Positions 1 to 8,549 of a DNA stretch of 64,000 nucleotides are shown piece after piece. The stretch's first letter is position 1. Each line of letters opens with the position of its first letter. The position numbers were made by a program, and so were the translations under genes. The stretch lies in NCBI RefSeq assembly GCF_014190875.1, contig NZ_JACHVS010000002.1, positions 62,001 to 126,000 of the forward strand. The letters run 5' to 3'. Source of the DNA: Paeniglutamicibacter cryotolerans. GTDB lineage: Bacteria; Actinomycetota; Actinomycetes; Actinomycetales; Micrococcaceae. Below the pieces are notes generated by a model, which did not search any database, was not told where the DNA came from, and saw nothing but the letters and a program-made list of their open reading frames with translations.

Positions 1-1
1 A

Positions 2-1993
2 ATGCCCGAAATCACCGACCTGGTCTCCACCCTGAGGGTCCTGGTCGAACCCGGCCGCTCAGATGCGCTACTGCGTCTGATCTCCGGTGCCCGGTGGCGG
101 CTGGGCCCGGCAGACCTGATGGCTTTTGCCGACTGGTCCCGCTTCCTGGCCCGGCGCCGCGACCATGCCATCCGGTCCGGAGCGGCAACCGACGTGGAAA
201 CGGCCGACAGTGCCGAAGGCGCCCGCGTTGCCGAGGCCAGAGCCGAACTTAACGACGCTGCAAGCCTCATCGAGGCCCTGGACTGGCTGCCGCATGCCGA
301 CTGGGTCAGCTCGGACGGACGCTCGCTGAGCACCGAGGGCCTGTCTCGTCTGACTCGGCTGCGCGATGAAATTCGCTACCTGCGCGGGTTCGTCGACGAC
401 GACCTTGATTCGCTGCTGCGTGAGGCCGAACGGTCCATGCTGCTGGACATCGAAGTGGCTGCCAAGCCGGGCGTGGGCATCCACGAGGCCCGCCGGCACC
501 TTGACGCGTTTGCCGACGTGGCTGACGACTACGCGCGCAGCGGGCTGCGCGTGGACCTGTTGGGCTTCCTCACCTGGCTGGATGCCGCTGCCGAACAGGA
601 GGGGGGACTGGCAGTGATTCAGCCCGAAGCCAGCCCCGACACCGTACAGCTGCTGACCATCCACGCCTCCAAGGGCCTGGAATGGGACGTGGTGGCGGTG
701 ACCGGCCTGAACGAGGGCATTTTCCCCACGGCGCGGGACTCGCGCTGGACCAGCGGGGACTCCTCACTGCCCTGGCCGCTGCGTGGTGACCGGCACGACC
801 TGCCGCAATGGGACACCGACCAGCCGAGCCTCTTCGAGGCCCTCAAGGCGGAGGGGGTCTTCAAATCCGAAGTGCTGGCCCATGGCGAGGACGAGGAACG
901 CCGGTTGGCGTATGTGGCTCTGACCCGTGCCCGGACACTGCTATTGTGCTCGGCCACGGCTTGGACCGGGACCCGGACCAAGATGACTGCCCCCTCGAGG
1001 TTCATGAGCGACCTGCTGCCGCTGGCCGAGGGGCAGCGCCCCAGCGCGCACATCGCCGACTGGGTCGAGGACGACCAGGCGCCGGAGGAGAACCCGTTCC
1101 GGGAGGAACCGCTTGAATCACGCTGGCCCTATGATCCACTCGAGGGCCCGATTATCGTCGGTGGGGGAACGGTCCGGCCACGCCGCCCGGGCCGCCGCGC
1201 GGCGCTGGAAACCGCCGCGCGCTCAGTCATCGAGGCCACCGCCGCATTGCGCGAGGAACCGGAAGCCGGCATTGTCCCCGCCACGGAACAGGGCAACCAA
1301 TGGGCGAATGAGGCCGAACTACTGGTGCGCCGGGCGGAGACCGACCAGAAGGCCCAACGCCAGGCGGCGATGCCGCAGCACGTGCGGGCCTCGGTGTTCG
1401 TGGACCTGGCGACGGACGCCAAGTCTGTGGTTGATGAGATCCGCCGTCCGGTACCGCGCCGACCGGGTACGGCAGCGCGCCGCGGAACCGCCTTCCACGC
1501 GTGGCTGGAGGAATACTTCGACTCCACCGGGATGCTGGACCTGGGAGATTTCATGGGTGCCGCGGATGCCTACATCGAGGATGCGCTGGGACTCGAAGAC
1601 ATGAAGGCGGCATTCCTCGCCTCCGAATGGGCCGACCGTCAACCGGAGATCGTGGAGGTCGCCATCGAGACCCGCATCGGCCCGGTATCTGTGCGCGGGC
1701 GCATCGATGCGGTGTTCCGGGACCCCGACGGGTCCTGGCTGCTGGTGGACTGGAAGACCGGACGGGTGCCCAGTGGGGAAGCGCTGCGGATCAAGTCGCT
1801 GCAGCTGGCGGTGTACCGGCTGGGCTGGGCCAGATTGAAGGGCATCGACGTCCAGGACGTGAAGGCGGCGTTCTACTATGTCGCCCAGGGCAAGACGATC
1901 CGCCCGCATGACCTCGCGGACGAAGCGGACCTCGAAGAGTTGGTCAGGACATCCATGGGCCAGCTGGCCGGGATGCCTGACGCCGGAGCTTAA
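2..1993 (+). CDS. adnB: AdnB-type helicase-nuclease, 3' part (5' end outside window)
   Basis: This is the C-terminal part of a UvrD-like helicase fused to a RecB-type nuclease, the AdnB subunit of the actinobacterial AdnAB double-strand-break resection motor. The reading frame is open to the left edge, so the first in-window methionine is not the true start. Visible helicase motifs are TIHASKGLEWD (about residue 220 of the visible part) and EERRLAYVALTRAR (about 300). The PD-(D/E)XK nuclease follows: RGTAFHAWLEEYF near 497, a GRIDAVF then LLVDWKTG pair carrying the catalytic Asp and Asp-x-Lys near 570-585, and the downstream QLAVYR element. The nuclease residues are intact. The order with nudC and uvrD2 downstream matches mycobacterial adnB rather than adnA, which supports the subunit assignment. 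It ends at a bidirectional terminator shared with the convergent phosphotransferase gene. Confidence 0.85.
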   Translation: MPEITDLVSTLRVLVEPGRSDALLRLISGARWRLGPADLMAFADWSRFLARRRDHAIRSGAATDVETADSAEGARVAEARAELNDAASLIEALDWLPHADWVSSDGRSLSTEGLSRLTRLRDEIRYLRGFVDDDLDSLLREAERSMLLDIEVAAKPGVGIHEARRHLDAFADVADDYARSGLRVDLLGFLTWLDAAAEQEGGLAVIQPEASPDTVQLLTIHASKGLEWDVVAVTGLNEGIFPTARDSRWTSGDSSLPWPLRGDRHDLPQWDTDQPSLFEALKAEGVFKSEVLAHGEDEERRLAYVALTRARTLLLCSATAWTGTRTKMTAPSRFMSDLLPLAEGQRPSAHIADWVEDDQAPEENPFREEPLESRWPYDPLEGPIIVGGGTVRPRRPGRRAALETAARSVIEATAALREEPEAGIVPATEQGNQWANEAELLVRRAETDQKAQRQAAMPQHVRASVFVDLATDAKSVVDEIRRPVPRRPGTAARRGTAFHAWLEEYFDSTGMLDLGDFMGAADAYIEDALGLEDMKAAFLASEWADRQPEIVEVAIETRIGPVSVRGRIDAVFRDPDGSWLLVDWKTGRVPSGEALRIKSLQLAVYRLGWARLKGIDVQDVKAAFYYVAQGKTIRPHDLADEADLEELVRTSMGQLAGMPDAGA

Positions 1994-2109
1994 ATCCCGA
2001 TCCACGAAGCCGCTTCCGGAAGCCGTATGATTCCGGGGCTGGGAAGCGGCATCGTTCTCGGGTACCGCGCCTATGCGGCGTAATTTCTGCGGCATGCGCC
2101 AAGGGAAAA

Positions 2110-2140
2110 GTCGGTCACCCACCGGGCGACCGGCTTTTTC
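2110..2140. terminator. Bidirectional intrinsic terminator
   Basis: An 11-bp stem (2110-2120 with 2124-2134, one mismatch and one wobble) has a 3-base loop. It is followed on the plus strand by TTTTTCCTT and on the minus strand by CTTTTCCCTT, so it can end both adnB and the convergent phosphotransferase gene. Confidence 0.8.
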
Positions 2141-2147
2141 CTTGGCC

Positions 2148-3443
2148 CTAGGCCGGCTGCGGACCTTCGTCGGAGTCGGTGCCCTTCGCCTCCGGCGGTT
2201 CCTCGGCCAGCCGCTTGGCCTCGAGCAACGGAATGGCCGAGGTCGACGGCTCGGCATCAACGGCAGTGTCCCGGTCATCGGCTGTGGATTCGGACTGTAG
2301 TGCCCGCCGAATCAGCGGGATCGCATCGGTGGCGGGTCCCGGATCAACCAGCGCTACGGGCTTGACCGGGACCGGCTGCGGCGTCGGCTCGTCGGCCTCG
2401 TCCTCGGGCTCGTCTTCGTCTTGCGGCTCCAAGGCAGGCTGAGGAGCGGCGGCAGGCTCGGCAGCGCGCATCGTCGGTGCCTCAGTGCGCGGCGGACGCG
2501 GGGGTTCGACGACGCTGATCGGCTGGCCGCCGTGCTCGGCAATGTCCTCGTCCAAGTCGGTCAGCATGCCCTTGGCCTCCGCAATGCGCGCCGGATCACC
2601 GGAGCCAATGGCCTTGGCCAACCACTGGGCGAGCGCGAACTCGGCCGCCAGCGCTGCGCGACGCATGATGTGCGGGTCCGCCTTGTCGCCGCGGACGCGG
2701 ACGTAGGCCTCCAATGCGGTGTCTGCGAACGACTGGTCAGAGACGGCGGCGAGCCAGGCGAAGTCATCGGCCGGGTCGCCCACGTGCAGGTCGGTCCACC
2801 CGGTGACGGCAACGACCTTGCCGTCTTCGAGCAGCAGCTGGTCCTCATGCAGGTCCCCATGGACCACTGTGGTGTTGAAACGCCACAGCGCCACGTCCTC
2901 CAGCGCATGTTCCCAGCGACGAAGCAGCCGTGAGGGGATCATGCCGGTGGTGGCCGACTGGTCGAGTTCGTTCAGCCTGCGTTGGCGGATCAGGTCGGCC
3001 GTGTAGGTGGGAAGGTCCGAGCGTTCCACCACCGTATCGGGCAGTGCATGGATCGCGGCCATGACGGTGCCGATGTCTGCGGCCGTCTTGGAGCCCAGCC
3101 CGACGAGCGAATCAAGATCGTAGTATCCGCCGGGCAAATGGTGGTAGACGAACGTGCGCAGCGAACCCTGGCGCACAGTTCCGGCGACCGAGGGAAGCTG
3201 GAAGGGCAGGGAGGCGCGCAGGTTCGGGGAGAAGGTACGCAGCGCGGTCAGCTCGGCTTCTAGCCGCATGCTGGCTTCCTCGTGGCGTGGCGAACGGACG
3301 CGCCAGCGGTTCTTCTGGGCGTCCACGATGAGGACCGAATCAAAATCGTCCCCGCCGTCGGGGACACCGGCAACGCCCGTAGGTGCCAAACCGGGGACCG
3401 CAGCGGTCGCGATGGCAGCAAGTTCCATGGGAGAGCGTTTCAC
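2148..3443 (-). CDS. Aminoglycoside/macrolide phosphotransferase-fold protein
   Basis: The protein has about 431 residues: an APH/choline-kinase-like fold followed by a roughly 110-residue acidic, proline-rich tail that looks disordered. Visible elements are a phosphate-clamp lysine region near the N-terminus and the catalytic loop HGDLHEDQLLL. The next segment reads VTGWTDLHVGDPADDFAWL, where this fold normally has Ile-Asp-Trp. The metal-binding Asp therefore appears replaced by Gly, so kinase activity is uncertain. The substrate is unknown, and a resistance function should not be assumed. I chose GTG at 3443 because a TACGGT box lies 7 bases upstream, as in the divergent nudC, suggesting a leaderless mRNA. 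An in-frame ATG at 3428 is the alternative. It replaces the transporter-like gene found at this place in mycobacteria. Confidence 0.7.
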   Translation of the reverse strand: MKRSPMELAAIATAAVPGLAPTGVAGVPDGGDDFDSVLIVDAQKNRWRVRSPRHEEASMRLEAELTALRTFSPNLRASLPFQLPSVAGTVRQGSLRTFVYHHLPGGYYDLDSLVGLGSKTAADIGTVMAAIHALPDTVVERSDLPTYTADLIRQRRLNELDQSATTGMIPSRLLRRWEHALEDVALWRFNTTVVHGDLHEDQLLLEDGKVVAVTGWTDLHVGDPADDFAWLAAVSDQSFADTALEAYVRVRGDKADPHIMRRAALAAEFALAQWLAKAIGSGDPARIAEAKGMLTDLDEDIAEHGGQPISVVEPPRPPRTEAPTMRAAEPAAAPQPALEPQDEDEPEDEADEPTPQPVPVKPVALVDPGPATDAIPLIRRALQSESTADDRDTAVDAEPSTSAIPLLEAKRLAEEPPEAKGTDSDEGPQPA

Positions 3444-3456
3444 ATCCCCCACCGTA
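3441..3456 (-). promoter_or_regulatory. Leaderless -10 box of phosphotransferase gene
   Basis: On the minus strand TACGGT (3456-3451) is followed by 7 bases and then GTG. There is no correctly spaced Shine-Dalgarno sequence for this GTG or for the downstream ATG. Confidence 0.5.
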
Positions 3457-3623
3457 ATCGTCAACAGTGCTTCCGGGTACCCGTGGCGCGCCGAATCAGC
3501 AGATTCAGCCGGAACATCCAGCCAGAGCCCACCTTGGCGTGCACTGTACCGCTCCGGGGGAGCCCGGGGGCTCCCTTTCCACACATGATGCGTGGCCGGT
3601 GTGCGCGAAAGTGCGCCGGTGCG

Positions 3624-3637
3624 TACGGTTAGTACCA
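3624..3637 (+). promoter_or_regulatory. Leaderless -10 box of nudC
   Basis: TACGGT (3624-3629) is followed by 7 bases and the ATG at 3637. No Shine-Dalgarno sequence is present. It mirrors the box of the divergent gene. Confidence 0.5.
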
Positions 3638-4578
3638 TGATCTTTGCGAAGCCCCAGCCCGACAGCAACTACCCGGCACTCGGTGACCTGCCACTGTCCC
3701 GGACCGAGGTGGACCGCGGATGCGAACGGCGCACGGACGAGGGCTGGCTGCCCTCCCTGCTGGTGGCTCCCGGCACCCGCATCCTCATCCTGGTTGCGGG
3801 GCGCGCACACGTCCACGACGGAACGCTGGTCTTCGTGGACGCTGCCGACGTGCCGGATGGTGCGCTGTATGTCTACCTGGGCTCCGCAGGCGGAACCGAA
3901 ATGGTTCTGGCGGCCTTCCACGAGGCGCCAGCGGGCCTGGCCACTTCGGTTCAATGGCTGGGCCTGCGCGACGTCGCGGCAGGTCTCTCTGCGCGCGATG
4001 CGGGACTCTTCGTCGAGGCCGTGGCCATCGCCAACTGGCACACGGGACACAAGCACTGCCCGCGCTGCGGCGCGGCACTGGAGGTGGTCCAGAGCGGCTG
4101 GGTCCGCAGGTGCCCAGCCGACGGATCCCTGCACTTCCCGCGGACCGATCCAGCGATCATCGTGGCCATCACCGATGAATCCGACAGGTTGCTGCTAGGG
4201 GCCAACGCCCAATGGGGTGGAAAGCGATATTCGACGCTCGCTGGCTTCGTTGAACCCGGTGAATCGCTGGAGGCGGCGGTCATCCGCGAGGTGGCCGAGG
4301 AATCCGGCGTCGCCGTGACCGACCCGCGTTACATGGGTTCCCAGCCATGGCCCTTCCCCTGCTCGCTGATGCTCGGCTTCACGGCCCGCGCCACCAGCAC
4401 CGATCTGGTCCCGGACGGCGAGGAGATCATTGACCTGCGCTGGTTCACCCGCGAGGAACTCGCGGAGGAGGTCCGCACGGGGCAGATCGGGGTGCCCATG
4501 GGCGTCTCCATCTCCAGCGCGCTGATAGAAAACTGGTACGGCGGGACGCTACCGGAACCCGAAACGCTGGAGAACTAG
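3637..4578 (+). CDS. nudC: NAD(+) diphosphatase / NAD-RNA decapping Nudix hydrolase
   Basis: The 313-residue protein belongs to the NudC family, which cleaves NADH or the NAD cap of RNA to NMN products. A zinc ribbon starts with HCPRCG near residue 140 and is completed by a second pair in RRCPADGSLHFPR. In this second pair one ligand position is Cys and no classical second CxxC is seen. The Nudix box begins GFVEPGESLEAA near residue 203, with the REVAEESG catalytic half following. The diagnostic SQPWPFP motif for NAD specificity is present. The ATG at 3637 is preferred over upstream in-frame codons because of the leaderless promoter spacing. uvrD2 follows after 3 bases, so the two genes are probably one operon, as in mycobacteria. 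No mycoredoxin gene lies between them. Confidence 0.92.
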   Translation: MIFAKPQPDSNYPALGDLPLSRTEVDRGCERRTDEGWLPSLLVAPGTRILILVAGRAHVHDGTLVFVDAADVPDGALYVYLGSAGGTEMVLAAFHEAPAGLATSVQWLGLRDVAAGLSARDAGLFVEAVAIANWHTGHKHCPRCGAALEVVQSGWVRRCPADGSLHFPRTDPAIIVAITDESDRLLLGANAQWGGKRYSTLAGFVEPGESLEAAVIREVAEESGVAVTDPRYMGSQPWPFPCSLMLGFTARATSTDLVPDGEEIIDLRWFTREELAEEVRTGQIGVPMGVSISSALIENWYGGTLPEPETLEN

Positions 4579-4581
4579 CCC

Positions 4582-6699
4582 ATGGAGTCCATTGAGGAAC
4601 GGATCCTGGCGGGCCTGGACGACGAACAGCGTCAGGTTGCCACGACGCTGACCGGACCGCTGTGCGTGCTGGCCGGCGCCGGGACCGGCAAGACCCGGGC
4701 CATCACCCATCGCATCGCCTATGGCGTGCACTCCGGGGTCTACCAGCCCGGTCAGGTCCTGGCCGTCACCTTCACCGCCCGCGCGGCCGGAGAAATGCGT
4801 TCGCGCCTGCGCGACTTGGGTGCCGGCGGCGTTCAGGCCCGCACCTTCCACGCCGCCGCGCTGCGCCAACTGCAGTACTTCTGGCCCCAGGCCATCGGCG
4901 GGGAACTGCCGGGCATCGTGGACTACAAGGCACCCCTGCTCACCGAGGCGGCCCGCCGCCTCCGGCTGAACACCGACCGCGCCAGCATCCGGGACCTTGC
5001 CTCGGAGATCGAATGGGCCAAGGTCTCCATGCTCACCCCCGAAGGGTACGTGGCCGCCGCCACGGCGGCGGACCGAGGGGAACCCGGTGGGCTGGACCCG
5101 ATCACCATCTCCCGGCTTTTCCAGGCTTACGAGGATGTGAAGACCGACCGCCGCTACATCGACTTCGAAGACGTGCTGCTGCTGACGGTGGGCATCCTCG
5201 ACGACGACCCGCGCGTCGCGGCTTCGGTCCGCGACCAATACCGCCACTTCGTGGTGGATGAGTACCAGGATGTTTCCCCGCTCCAGCAGCGGATTCTTGA
5301 CCTGTGGCTGGGCGGGCGCGAGGAGCTCTGCGTGGTCGGCGACTCCAGCCAGACCATCTACTCCTTCACCGGGGCTACCCCGCGCCACCTGCTCGAATTC
5401 ACCACCCGACACCCGCAGGCGCAGGTAGTCAAGCTGGTGCGCGACTACCGCTCCACTCCGCAGGTCGTTTCATTGGCCAACCGCCTGCTCGCCGCCCGAC
5501 GCCCCGAACCGGGCGTCCCGGACCGCAACGTGTCCTGGCCGACCCCGCTGGAGCTCATCGCCCAGCGCGATAACGGTCCGGCCCCCGAATACACCGAATG
5601 CAAGGACGACGATGCCGAGGCCGCACATGTGGCGGCGCGCATCCGCGACCTGATCGCCTCCGGTGTCCCGGCCGCCGAGATAGCGGTGCTGTATCGCACC
5701 AACGGCCAGTCCGAGGCTTACGAGCAGGCACTATCGGCGCTGGGCATCGGCTACCTGTTGCGCGGCGGCGAACGCTTCTTCCAGCGTCGCGAAGTCCGCG
5801 ACGGCATCCTGCAATTGCGTGCTGCCTCCCGCACCCCGGCCGAGGAATCGGTCCCGCAGCTGACCCGCGACATCCTCGCCTCGCTGGGCTACACCTCGGC
5901 GGCTCCCAGTGGCGGCGGAGCCGTCCGCGAGAAGTGGGAGTCGCTGGCGGCGTTGGTGGCGCTGGCCGAGGAACTGAGCGAGGCTCGCTCCGGCGGTGAG
6001 ACCCCCTTTACGCTGCGTGACTTCGTCTCCGAGCTGGAGGAGCGGTCCGCCTCGCAGCATGCGCCCACGGTCCAGGGCGTCACGCTGGCCTCATTGCACT
6101 CGGCCAAGGGTCTGGAATGGGACGCAGTGTTCCTAGTCGGGCTCTCCGAGGGCCTGATGCCGATCTCCTTCGCCGATGACCAGGCCGGCTACGACGAGGA
6201 ACGGCGCCTGCTCTATGTGGGCATCACCCGGGCACGCAAACACCTGTCGCTGAGCTGGTCGCTGGCCCGGACCGCCGGCGGCCGGGCCCACCGGCGCCCC
6301 TCGCGCTACCTGGACGGGCTGCGTCCACCGGGATCGGGCCGGACCCAGGCCAAACCCGTGACGGCGCGCAGGAAGCTCGCTGCCCCGGCGACCTGCAGGG
6401 TCTGCGGCACGACGCTGTCGGCCGCTGCCGAGCGCAAGCTCAACCGTTGCAGGAACTGTCCGGCGGGATACGACGAGGCGGTCTTCGAGGGGCTGCGGTC
6501 TTGGCGGCTGAACATCGCCCAGGAGAATTCGATCCCCGCGTTCGTGATCTTCACCGACGCCACCCTGATGGCCATCGCCGAGGCCAATCCGGCGGACATC
6601 AACGCCCTGGCCCAGATCTCGGGTGTGGGCCGCTCCAAGCTGGAGAAATACGGCGAAGACGTACTGGGGATCCTGGGGCAGGGCGACGGCCCCGCCTGA
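4582..6699 (+). CDS. uvrD2: ATP-dependent DNA helicase UvrD2
   Basis: This is a 705-residue superfamily 1A helicase with the C-terminal extension typical of actinobacterial UvrD2. Walker A is GAGTGKT at about residues 32-38, the DEYQD Walker B lies at about 225-229, and TLASLHSAKGLEWD and EERRLLYVGITRARK form motifs V and VI. Beyond the helicase core a tetracysteine motif (CRVC near 605 and CRNC about 20 residues later) leads into an HRDC domain (about 630-700). Both are required for coupling ATPase to unwinding in the mycobacterial enzyme. It lies 3 bases after nudC. Its TGA stop lies inside a palindrome shared with the convergent gene. Confidence 0.93.
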   Translation: MESIEERILAGLDDEQRQVATTLTGPLCVLAGAGTGKTRAITHRIAYGVHSGVYQPGQVLAVTFTARAAGEMRSRLRDLGAGGVQARTFHAAALRQLQYFWPQAIGGELPGIVDYKAPLLTEAARRLRLNTDRASIRDLASEIEWAKVSMLTPEGYVAAATAADRGEPGGLDPITISRLFQAYEDVKTDRRYIDFEDVLLLTVGILDDDPRVAASVRDQYRHFVVDEYQDVSPLQQRILDLWLGGREELCVVGDSSQTIYSFTGATPRHLLEFTTRHPQAQVVKLVRDYRSTPQVVSLANRLLAARRPEPGVPDRNVSWPTPLELIAQRDNGPAPEYTECKDDDAEAAHVAARIRDLIASGVPAAEIAVLYRTNGQSEAYEQALSALGIGYLLRGGERFFQRREVRDGILQLRAASRTPAEESVPQLTRDILASLGYTSAAPSGGGAVREKWESLAALVALAEELSEARSGGETPFTLRDFVSELEERSASQHAPTVQGVTLASLHSAKGLEWDAVFLVGLSEGLMPISFADDQAGYDEERRLLYVGITRARKHLSLSWSLARTAGGRAHRRPSRYLDGLRPPGSGRTQAKPVTARRKLAAPATCRVCGTTLSAAAERKLNRCRNCPAGYDEAVFEGLRSWRLNIAQENSIPAFVIFTDATLMAIAEANPADINALAQISGVGRSKLEKYGEDVLGILGQGDGPA

Positions 6700-6715
6700 A
6701 CCGCGGTTCAGGCGG
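6692..6715. terminator. Perfect palindrome spanning both convergent stop codons
   Basis: A 24-bp perfect palindrome with a CCGCGG centre contains the TGA of uvrD2 (6697-6699) and, symmetrically, the TGA of the minus-strand gene (6708-6710). The plus strand continues with CTTCTTCC. It is likely a compact bidirectional terminator. Confidence 0.65.
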
Positions 6716-7676
6716 CTTCTTCCAGCGCCTCGAGACAGGAACATCCGGCGCGGGCTTCGGCCGGGACATGAACCACGGCCCCCGATGCCAGATCGATCTC
6801 CACTACGGTGTCGGCGCAGGAGGGGATATTCACCTGGTCGATGAGCATCAGGCACTGGGTGGAGGCGATCCCGGCGATGGTCGCCGCCAGCGAGAGCTCG
6901 GGATGGATCACCGGTCCTCCCGGCGGGTGAACGGCTCCGGCCTGGGCTGTGAAGCATTCCGGGCACAGCCCCAGACCGGGAAGCAGCAGCGGGCCGATGC
7001 GCGCCCCGGATTCGAGCAGGACCACAGGCAGCAGGCCCAGACATGCCGGAGCGGCCGGCAGCATGGACCGCGCGCCTGATCCGAAGACCACTTCGAGGAT
7101 GCCCGGCTGCAGCCCCGGTCCCTGGACTGCCAGGTCGGCGATCCGGAGCCGCGGGTGGACGCGCAGCAGGGCCCGGCGCACGGCTGCGGCCCGCGGGCGT
7201 CCCACGTCTCCGATCCGCATCGGCGTGCTGCCCAGATCTCCCAGACGCAGTGGCGTCTGATCCTCGAGAATCAGCCCGCCAATCCCGGCAGCGGCGAGGA
7301 TCCACGCGAGCAGCTGACCTGAGCGGTCCAAGCCGCGGATGCAGACCGTCGCCTCGGCGCGGCGCCCCAGCGGCGTCCGGGCATCCAGCCCATAGGCGGC
7401 CGACCATTGGGCGATATCGGCGGAGAGTAGTGAGCCGGCCAATCCGGGGAGCGCGAGGGCGGCATCCTCGACCAGGACGCTGCGCAGCAGGTGCAGGATC
7501 TCGGCCCGGCGTGGACCCCCGGGGACCGGCGCCTCCTCCTGTTCCCTGCACAGGGAACGGACGAACAGGTGCTCATCGGCGCTGAGGCCGGATATCCACA
7601 GCGCGTTGCTTCCGCTGCCGATCTGCAGGCTCCCGTCAACTAGGCTATGAACCTGAAACCCCGGATTGATTCTCAT
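6708..7676 (-). CDS. Orphan cyclodehydratase/ThiF-like (E1-fold) protein
   Basis: This protein of about 322 residues resembles the bacteriocin-cyclodehydratase or Ocin-ThiF domain family, relatives of E1 adenylating enzymes that bind RiPP leader peptides. What is visible is a Rossmann-like segment GLDRSGQLLAWILAAAGIGG followed by LILEDQ, a later GLCPECF (CxxC) and a C-terminal GCSCLEAL (CxC). Together the cysteines could form the zinc site usual in this fold. The nucleotide loop is degenerate compared with GxGxxG, so adenylation is uncertain. No YcaO, precursor peptide or transporter gene is nearby. A homologous gene occupies the same neighbourhood (uvrD2, zincin, PDZ protease) in other actinobacteria, from memory. 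The start at 7676 has GAGAAGG just upstream; longer in-frame starts lack support. Confidence 0.6.
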   Translation of the reverse strand: MRINPGFQVHSLVDGSLQIGSGSNALWISGLSADEHLFVRSLCREQEEAPVPGGPRRAEILHLLRSVLVEDAALALPGLAGSLLSADIAQWSAAYGLDARTPLGRRAEATVCIRGLDRSGQLLAWILAAAGIGGLILEDQTPLRLGDLGSTPMRIGDVGRPRAAAVRRALLRVHPRLRIADLAVQGPGLQPGILEVVFGSGARSMLPAAPACLGLLPVVLLESGARIGPLLLPGLGLCPECFTAQAGAVHPPGGPVIHPELSLAATIAGIASTQCLMLIDQVNIPSCADTVVEIDLASGAVVHVPAEARAGCSCLEALEEAA

Positions 7677-7816
7677 GTCCTTCTCGTCCCTTGCTGCGTA
7701 TCCACTGGGAGCACCCAGCGTGGCACGCAGGGGGGAGCGGGGTTCCGGTTTCCACAAGACGGTGCGGGACAGTGGCCCCCCACTCCTGAATCTGCTCTCA
7801 ACCCAAGGAACTCGCC

Positions 7817-8461
7817 ATGGCAAACACCAGCACTGAACGCGAATTCATGCACCGCGACGGATTGCGGGTACGCGTGGTCCGGTCGCCGAGACGGACCCGG
7901 ACCGTCTCCGCCGCCTGGCGCGGGGGTATGGTCGTGGTCTCCATCCCGGCCCGGCTCTCGTCGGGCGAGGAGGCTGTGTATGTAGAGGACATGGTTCGTA
8001 AGATCCAGCGCAAGCGGACCGCGGTCAGCGGCCCGATTCCCGATGAACAACTCATGGCCCGCGCCACTGAGCTGAACCGCAGATACTTGCGTGGACTAGC
8101 CGACCCGACATCGGTCCGGTGGGTGCGGAACCAGAACTCGCGGTGGGGCTCCGCGTCCCTGCGCGAGAAGACGATCAGGCTCTCACACCGGCTGATGAAG
8201 ATGCCCGCCTATGTACAGGACTACGTGCTGGTGCACGAGCTGGCACACCTGGTCGAGCCCCTGGACGGGCACGGTCAGCGGTTCAAGGCCTGGCTGGCCT
8301 GCTATCCGCGGGGCGCCGAGGCCTCGGCATTCTTGGCGGGGGTGTCGTTCGCCGGGCACGCCGAACAGGAGCCCGACCCCGACTGGCTCGAGGCCCTGGA
8401 GGAATCGGATTTGGGCGGGGACTTCGATGAATCCGGGGCCGATGCGGGGTCGCTGGCCTGA
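7817..8461 (+). CDS. YgjP-like (DUF45) zinc metallopeptidase
   Basis: The 214-residue protein is a DUF45/YgjP-type metallopeptidase. The conserved signature RWVRNQNSRWGSAS precedes the zinc site HELAH at about residues 140-144, and the third ligand is probably in the following LDGHGQRF. An acidic C-terminal tail of about 40 residues looks disordered. AAGGA at the proper distance supports the ATG at 7817. It is transcribed divergently from the ThiF-like gene. Substrates of this family are largely unknown; one might expect a processing role together with its neighbour, but that is conjecture. Confidence 0.85.
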   Translation: MANTSTEREFMHRDGLRVRVVRSPRRTRTVSAAWRGGMVVVSIPARLSSGEEAVYVEDMVRKIQRKRTAVSGPIPDEQLMARATELNRRYLRGLADPTSVRWVRNQNSRWGSASLREKTIRLSHRLMKMPAYVQDYVLVHELAHLVEPLDGHGQRFKAWLACYPRGAEASAFLAGVSFAGHAEQEPDPDWLEALEESDLGGDFDESGADAGSLA

Positions 8462-8499
8462 GCCTACGGACGGGCCCGGGTCGACCGGTCGAAACGACG

Positions 8500-8531
8500 A
8501 TGCCGCCCGGACCACGTGGTCCGGGCGGCAT
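8500..8531. terminator. 32-bp perfect palindrome between convergent genes
   Basis: Two 16-base arms meet at CACGTG without a loop, between the DUF45 gene and the convergent zincin gene. There is no long T-tract, but the position between two 3' ends fits a bidirectional terminator better than an operator. Confidence 0.6.
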
Positions 8532-8549
8532 TGCTGGATCTGCGTGGAA

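Noticed and set aside
2148..3443. Phosphotransferase considered as an aminoglycoside or macrolide resistance gene
   Set aside because: The fold alone does not show substrate, the metal-binding motif is altered, and the context is chromosomal core.
6133..7551. Long arginine- and glycine-rich minus-strand frame across uvrD2 and the ThiF-like gene
   Set aside because: Composition is typical of out-of-frame GC-rich DNA and it overlaps two supported genes.
6708..8461. ThiF-like protein plus metallopeptidase considered as a complete RiPP cluster
   Set aside because: No YcaO, precursor peptide, leader peptidase with exporter or immunity gene is adjacent.
8500..8531. Perfect palindrome considered as a regulatory operator
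   Set aside because: It lies between two 3' ends, far from any start codon, so a terminator is more likely.
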